Assembly (NCBI GenBank): GCA_002499085.1
Contig: DAKD01000036.1
Location: 39,614 to 103,613 of the forward strand
Reading direction: 5' to 3'
Origin: Methanomassiliicoccales archaeon UBA280
GTDB taxonomy: Archaea; Thermoplasmatota; Thermoplasmata; SG8-5
Length of the DNA stretch: 64,000 nt
The position numbers were made by a program, and so were the translations under genes. The notes beneath the pieces were generated by a model. It was not told where the DNA came from. It was given only the letters and a program-made list of their open reading frames with translations, and made no database searches. How positions within the stretch are numbered: the first letter of the stretch is position 1; every line of letters begins with the position of its first letter. Of the stretch, positions 60,075 to 64,000 are shown one piece after another.

Positions 60075-62646
60075 GGCGAGACCTCCTTCTGGCCCTGAAG
60101 GCGATATATGGAAGCACGCAACATATGATTGTGGGAATGGCAATATGGGAAAATTCGGGGATTTCGAGTACGCCCCATGTGTTCAAATCGGTTGTGCTGA
60201 CACCGGCTCCGCCCCAATAGTAGTTAGCTGTGGCATCCTCATTGCGGATATCGACGGCAAAGCCTGCAAGGGCTCCGGAGGCTGGATTGGTCTGACCCCA
60301 AACATCTATGAATGATATCTTGAATTCATAGACAATCTGGCCCTCATCAAGGGCGCCCTGGGCACTCCAGGTAGATGCAGTGAAAGAGCTGACCCATGTG
60401 GCACTGTTATCTCCGTTGAAATCCTCAGTGGTGACAGACCCGTCAGGATCTGTTGCCTTGAACTGCCGGTCCTCCGCCTGGGGCAAAGATTCCTCGCCAT
60501 GGTCTGTGTCAAAGAACAATGCGCAGTAATCTGCCTGGTTCACTGCAGTATCCGCACTGACCACTACCGAAACATAAAGGTAAGTCCCATCTTGCAGAAC
60601 ATACAAATCGAAATCGGCGCCATCGTATGTTTCTGCATCGGACCATTCATCCGTAGTCCAATCTCCGTCAATAGTCATTGTGGCAGTCACCATAGGCACA
60701 TTGATTAACGATAAAGTGCCTGCGAATGGCTCCGGTGCGCCAAGGCCATTCCTGGTACCGCTCACAGCAATTAAGAAGGATGCAACGTCGGTCATATCAT
60801 AATCGTTTCGCCAGTCCGTGCTTTCCATGAAATATTGAATGGTACCATTGTAGTCAATCTGACCCAACGCAACACCGACCTCCAGTTCCCTGCCCAGGTT
60901 GGCAGCTCCAACATTGGCAATGAATGTTTTTACCGGAAGAGAGTACAGCATTTTGGAGGTAATGTGGCCGCCCTGGCCTTTGATCTCAATGAGGTAATTT
61001 GCCGATATGCCGTTGATGTTCAGACCGCCTGCCCCGGTGTCGATGTAAATTCGGGTAATATCCTCGCCAGTCTTCCTCTCAAGCGGTACCGCGGGGGTGG
61101 GCTCGCCGGGCTCCCCGGGTCCGCCAGGTTCTCCCGGTATGGCCCTTGCATTCGGAACGATGCTGCCGCCCAGCATCTCACCGGCATCATTCACTTTCAG
61201 GTAGAAGAAAGCTTGCGAAGTGGAATTGACCCCGGCAAACTGAGCGATGTCAATGTCCGGATTGGAAACCGCGTCCATGTCCGTGATCTTGGGAATTCCG
61301 TTCCAGTCCCCGAACGCCCCGTCTATGTGTATGCCTATCGGAGCTGCGTTCGCATAGGCTGCCAGGCGCTCGCCGATTATGGTCGGCAGCCCTGTGCCCG
61401 TAACCGATGATACTGCGACCTCCACGAAGGTCCCGCTTGCCAGCTCGGTCACAGGTGCCGTGACCTGCAGAGTGACTGCCGTGCCGGCCGGAACCGTGAC
61501 CGGAAGCCCGGTGACTGTGGGCGCTGCAACGCCTGTAAACGTGAAGCTGACGGCTGTGACATCCACCGCATTGCCGCAGGCCCTGAGCTCGAGGTTCATA
61601 ATCTGATCGTTTGCCATTATGCCGTTGACATCCCCGGGTATCTGCCTGACTGACAGGGCGCCCCTGTCCAGTGCGATCCTGGCATCGCAGACATCCGCAA
61701 CGCTCTCGCCGCGCTTGGTCATGAACAGGAAGCTGTGGCCCGTAGCCAGAGTTATCGATGAATCTGATATGCCGATTTCCATCCTGGTAAGGGCTGCTGC
61801 CGCCTGGAGGCCGCGCCAGTTCCAGGCGCTCCAGTTGCTTTGGTCCTGGCCACTGAACACGCCCAGCTGCCTTCCCTGGATTGAGCCGTTCCAGCCATAG
61901 GCCTCGGCAACGTAATCCGCGCCCATGCCGTTGACCGAGTAACCTGTGCCGGCATCTGCGTCAGCATCGATGAACACTATCAGGCTGTCGACATCGGCTG
62001 CGGACATCCAGTTGGCCCTGGCCGAGGCATACAGGAACAGGCCGCCCGCGTCATTAGCGCCTGCTGCGTAATCGTCGATGTCGAGGGACGCCGTGACATA
62101 GGCATTGGAATCCGAGTGTATGACTGCGTTGTCCCAGTCATCAAATTCGCCGTCCACCTTCAAACCTGTGTAAGCTGTCTCGTTATAGGAGAATATCAGG
62201 AATATCGAGGGCACAATGAGGGCAAAGGCCAGTATTAGCACGAGCGATATCCTGGAGGGGGATATTGCACTGTCGTTCAGCCTGCGCGGACGCCCTTGGC
62301 TGGTGAGGCCGTTGGTGCGGCCAAGACCGTTTGTCAGCCCGTTTGTACGGCCCAGTCCGTTAGTAAGGCCATTGGTTCTGCCAAGGCCGTTTGTCAGCCC
62401 GTTTGTACGGCCCAGTCCATTGGTGAGGCCGTTTGTCCTGCCAAGACCATTGGTCAAACCATTGGTTCTGCCAAGTAGGTTGGGAATGCCATTTGCGCGG
62501 CTGCCGATGCCCTTTGTGAGCCCTTTGGAGCGATCGCCCAACCCATTTGTGAGCCCGACTTTCTTGATTTTTTTAATGCCAGATTTATTTCCAGAAATGA
62601 AGTGGGGCGTAGAATCATTCGCTCGGCTTTTATCACTTTTCTGCAT
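60067..62646 (-). CDS. TNGL-repeat transmembrane surface protein, PEF-type C-terminus
   Basis: An 859-residue protein with the layout of the giant protein but a shorter cytoplasmic part. It has a basic N-terminus (MQKSDKSRAN to KKIKKV), 12 TNG units (residues about 31-115), and a membrane helix (about 132-153, LVLILAFALIVPSIFLIF). Three extracellular modules open with DGEFDDW, DGAFGDW and DGDWTTDEW, the mark of CBM9/DOMON-like sugar- or heme-binding folds. It ends IPEFS plus a hydrophobic helix and RARRRSRRE, resembling PEF-CTERM sorting tails. A TGATAATC site lies about 85 bases upstream. The overlapping downstream gene encodes a probable cytoplasmic partner. Confidence 0.85.
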   Translation of the reverse strand: MQKSDKSRANDSTPHFISGNKSGIKKIKKVGLTNGLGDRSKGLTKGIGSRANGIPNLLGRTNGLTNGLGRTNGLTNGLGRTNGLTNGLGRTNGLTNGLGRTNGLTNGLGRTNGLTSQGRPRRLNDSAISPSRISLVLILAFALIVPSIFLIFSYNETAYTGLKVDGEFDDWDNAVIHSDSNAYVTASLDIDDYAAGANDAGGLFLYASARANWMSAADVDSLIVFIDADADAGTGYSVNGMGADYVAEAYGWNGSIQGRQLGVFSGQDQSNWSAWNWRGLQAAAALTRMEIGISDSSITLATGHSFLFMTKRGESVADVCDARIALDRGALSVRQIPGDVNGIMANDQIMNLELRACGNAVDVTAVSFTFTGVAAPTVTGLPVTVPAGTAVTLQVTAPVTELASGTFVEVAVSSVTGTGLPTIIGERLAAYANAAPIGIHIDGAFGDWNGIPKITDMDAVSNPDIDIAQFAGVNSTSQAFFYLKVNDAGEMLGGSIVPNARAIPGEPGGPGEPGEPTPAVPLERKTGEDITRIYIDTGAGGLNINGISANYLIEIKGQGGHITSKMLYSLPVKTFIANVGAANLGRELEVGVALGQIDYNGTIQYFMESTDWRNDYDMTDVASFLIAVSGTRNGLGAPEPFAGTLSLINVPMVTATMTIDGDWTTDEWSDAETYDGADFDLYVLQDGTYLYVSVVVSADTAVNQADYCALFFDTDHGEESLPQAEDRQFKATDPDGSVTTEDFNGDNSATWVSSFTASTWSAQGALDEGQIVYEFKISFIDVWGQTNPASGALAGFAVDIRNEDATANYYWGGAGVSTTDLNTWGVLEIPEFSHIAIPTIICCVLPYIAFRARRRSRRE
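62302..62556 (-). repeat. TNGL low-complexity coding repeat, second block
   Basis: About 85 codons of TNGLGR units on the cytoplasmic side of the membrane helix, matching the block at 21984-22298. Confidence 0.9.
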
Positions 62647-62692
62647 TTATTTCTCTCCGATTACATTTGAATTATGTGTCTGTTTTCAATTT

Positions 62693-62737
62693 TATGATAT
62701 TTTATAACTCTTTATATCAACTATGAAAAGATTATCA
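62693..62737 (-). promoter_or_regulatory. TATA region with GATTATCA site, TNGL surface gene
   Basis: Minus-strand TATA-like GTTATAAAATATC (62693-62705) and a second TATA candidate (62711-62719) lie below GATTATCA at 62730-62737. Confidence 0.45.
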
Positions 62738-62823
62738 GAATTGAGAATGTACCGCACATCAAAGAACGGGAGTGGATGATGTGATGAATATCCCGTCCCT
62801 TCCCTGGGACTTCCCGCCCAACC

Positions 62824-62833
62824 TTAATATACC
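62824..62833 (+). promoter_or_regulatory. Possible TATA box of the 62877 operon
   Basis: TTAATATACC lies about 44 bases before the first gene of the three-gene cluster. Confidence 0.4.
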
Positions 62834-62876
62834 AGATTGAGGATATTCATCAAAAAAGAATACAGGGGACTGCGAA

Positions 62877-63227
62877 ATGAAGAAAACCGACATAGTGTAT
62901 TACGCGGGGTACCTGACGCTGTTCATCATGTTCGGCGTCTGGATGCTGGCCTGGGCCCTCGATGCCGTTCAGATGGGCGAGGCATTCCTTCTCTGGATGC
63001 TCAGCGGCGGCCTTATCCTGATACTGATAGGCGGCGCAGGCTTCAGCGGCAGGGGAGCGTCCAACTTCCAGCTGGGAGGCGGAATGGCCATCTCGGCTTT
63101 CACTCTGATACTGCTGGGCCTGAGAGGCGACGTGATAGGCGGCGCCGTGGGTGCGGCCGTGGGAATAATAATATTAGGCATAATCGGTTTCATACTGCTG
63201 TTCAGGAATGTCAAATGGGAGGCGTGA
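62877..63227 (+). CDS. Four-helix membrane protein
   Basis: A 116-residue protein starting MKKTDIVYYAGYLTLFIMFG. Hydrophobic segments lie at about 8-28, 40-55 (FLLWMLSGGLILILIGG), 68-82 and 88-108 (GGAVGAAVGIIILGIIGFILLF), ending in a short basic tail. Glycine-rich helices suggest tight packing. It overlaps nothing and ends three bases before the next gene's start. It is the first gene of a cluster with a helical protein and an SPFH-domain protein, suggesting a membrane-scaffold complex. No family is recognised. Confidence 0.7.
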   Translation: MKKTDIVYYAGYLTLFIMFGVWMLAWALDAVQMGEAFLLWMLSGGLILILIGGAGFSGRGASNFQLGGGMAISAFTLILLGLRGDVIGGAVGAAVGIIILGIIGFILLFRNVKWEA

Positions 63228-63229
63228 AC

Positions 63230-63763
63230 ATGGCTGATTTGAGAGACAAGGTGGAATCTGACCGCGGGATAATCAAGATGATACAGCTCGCGATTCCCGG
63301 GTACAGGGGGTACAGAATCAAGGAGGACCTGAGGATCGCGGACCGCTTGCTCAGGGAGGAGCTAGCCAACAGGCTGACTGTCGCCGAGAGGGGCTTCGAG
63401 GGCGCGCGCAAGGCCCTGGCCAAGAGGAATGCCATCGACATGATAGAGGACATCGGCGAACTCGTGACAAGGACGCATGCAGCGATCGAGAGGCTGAGGC
63501 ATGTTGAGCAGGGCTACACGGGCATCTCCCCCGATTACAGGATTAGGGAGGCCGAGCTCAACAAAATGTACGAGTGGGATCTCGGATTGCTGAATCTGAT
63601 AGAAGGGCTCATGAAGATAGCCAGCAACCTGAAGGACTCGGCGAAGACAATGCCCGAGCCCGATGTCGCGACAGAGCTCACCAATGCGCTCCAGGCCATC
63701 GAGGATTACGAGGTCATATTCGACCAGAGAAGGGAGGCCATAGCCGGCCTCACGGTAGGGTGA
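63230..63763 (+). CDS. Helical soluble protein of the SPFH cluster
   Basis: A 177-residue protein from MADLRDKVESDRGIIKMIQLAIPGYRGY at the ATG at 63230. Readings starting further upstream overlap the membrane gene in another frame. It is almost wholly alpha-helical and charged: LRIADRLLREELANRL, TVAERGFEGARKALAK and DIGELVTRTHAAIERLRHVEQ. Coiled-coil pairing is likely. A short turn TGISPDYRIREAEL sits in the middle. It resembles the small helical partner proteins found next to archaeal SPFH/band-7 proteins, though I cannot name the family. It is followed 4 bases later by the SPFH gene. Confidence 0.7.
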   Translation: MADLRDKVESDRGIIKMIQLAIPGYRGYRIKEDLRIADRLLREELANRLTVAERGFEGARKALAKRNAIDMIEDIGELVTRTHAAIERLRHVEQGYTGISPDYRIREAELNKMYEWDLGLLNLIEGLMKIASNLKDSAKTMPEPDVATELTNALQAIEDYEVIFDQRREAIAGLTVG

Positions 63764-63767
63764 TTAC

Positions 63768-64000
63768 ATGGTGTTCGGCAGAGGAAAGAGCACGAAAGGT
63801 GACGTAGCCAGGAACACATACAGCTGGCCAAATCAGTACAAGGGCGAAAACATAATGTACAGGCTGCCCACCAACATCTACTACAACGACAACATCGTTG
63901 TGATGGAGGACGAGTACGCAGTCTTCCTGAGGGACGGGAAGGCCATGCACGTGTTCGACCAGGCTGGCAGGTATGCCCTGACGACACAGAACGTGCCCAT
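63768..64000 (+). CDS. SPFH/band-7-like protein, N-terminal part, cut by window end
   Basis: Only 77 codons are visible. They read MVFGRGKSTKGDVARNTYSW, then ENIMYRLPTNIYYNDNIVVMEDEYAVFLRDGKAMHVFDQAGRYALT in parts. This resembles the opening of the virion-core/YdjI-type SPFH domain, where a protected strand VVMEDEYAVFLRDGK is followed by a Gly-rich turn. Such proteins form membrane-associated oligomers. The gene continues beyond 64000. It follows the helical protein by 4 bases, in the same operon. Confidence 0.6.
   Translation, partial: MVFGRGKSTKGDVARNTYSWPNQYKGENIMYRLPTNIYYNDNIVVMEDEYAVFLRDGKAMHVFDQAGRYALTTQNVP

Overview
The window reads as archaeal, most probably a euryarchaeon of the Thermoplasmata type. 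Evidence: an archaeal information-processing cluster (aIF1A, RIO1 kinase, KH-domain protein); TATA boxes about 25-35 bases upstream of many starts, several apparently leaderless; multiple KaiC/GvpD-like RecA-fold ATPases; a FilR1-type regulator; and large NosD, FG-GAP and cadherin-like surface proteins rich in Asn-X-Ser/Thr sequons. The phylum-level call is an inference. Most genes look moderately GC-rich by eye. The first 1.7 kb and the 3' quarter of the STAND gene are strikingly AT-rich.

Layout. 0-6 kb: the end of a clostripain-like protease, an AT-rich membrane-anchored protein, and a 1426-residue NosD/PKD surface protein. 6-15 kb: an LsrF-like thiolase/aldolase, a DUF457 membrane hydrolase, a TadA/TadC-like secretion pair with a Cys-rich partner, the aIF1A-RIO1-KH cluster and small regulators. 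15.5-24 kb: one 2821-residue membrane-spanning protein joining a cytoplasmic TPR/helix-hairpin-helix/zinc-ribbon half, a TNGL low-complexity linker, a transmembrane helix and an extracellular FG-GAP half. 24-30 kb: KaiC-like ATPases with regulators, a DMT transporter, a tautomerase, and a CAU-anticodon tRNA flanked by unusual palindromes and a partial tRNA copy.

30-55 kb is dominated by signalling. One block has two histidine-kinase/response-regulator groups, kinase-less PAS and CHASE4 sensors, a CheB-CheR-PAS fusion and a STAND-TPR regulator. It is followed by three closely similar small winged-helix regulators, a KaiC ATPase, a GvpD-like ATPase and a cadherin-like surface protein. 55.7-59 kb is mostly non-coding, holding several multi-hairpin structures and an IS200/IS605-like non-autonomous element. 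59-64 kb holds a second, smaller TNGL surface protein, a partner related to the cytoplasmic half of the giant protein, and the start of an SPFH-protein cluster.

Three things stand out: (1) the TNGL-repeat transmembrane architecture at two loci, with matching helical modules; (2) a recurrent TGATnATCA-like site beside the TATA boxes of many signalling and surface genes between 28 and 63 kb, suggesting a shared regulon; (3) several structured non-coding loci, including palindromes beside the tRNA whose stems vary in compensating fashion. All functional names come from reading motifs and remembered family features. No database search was run.
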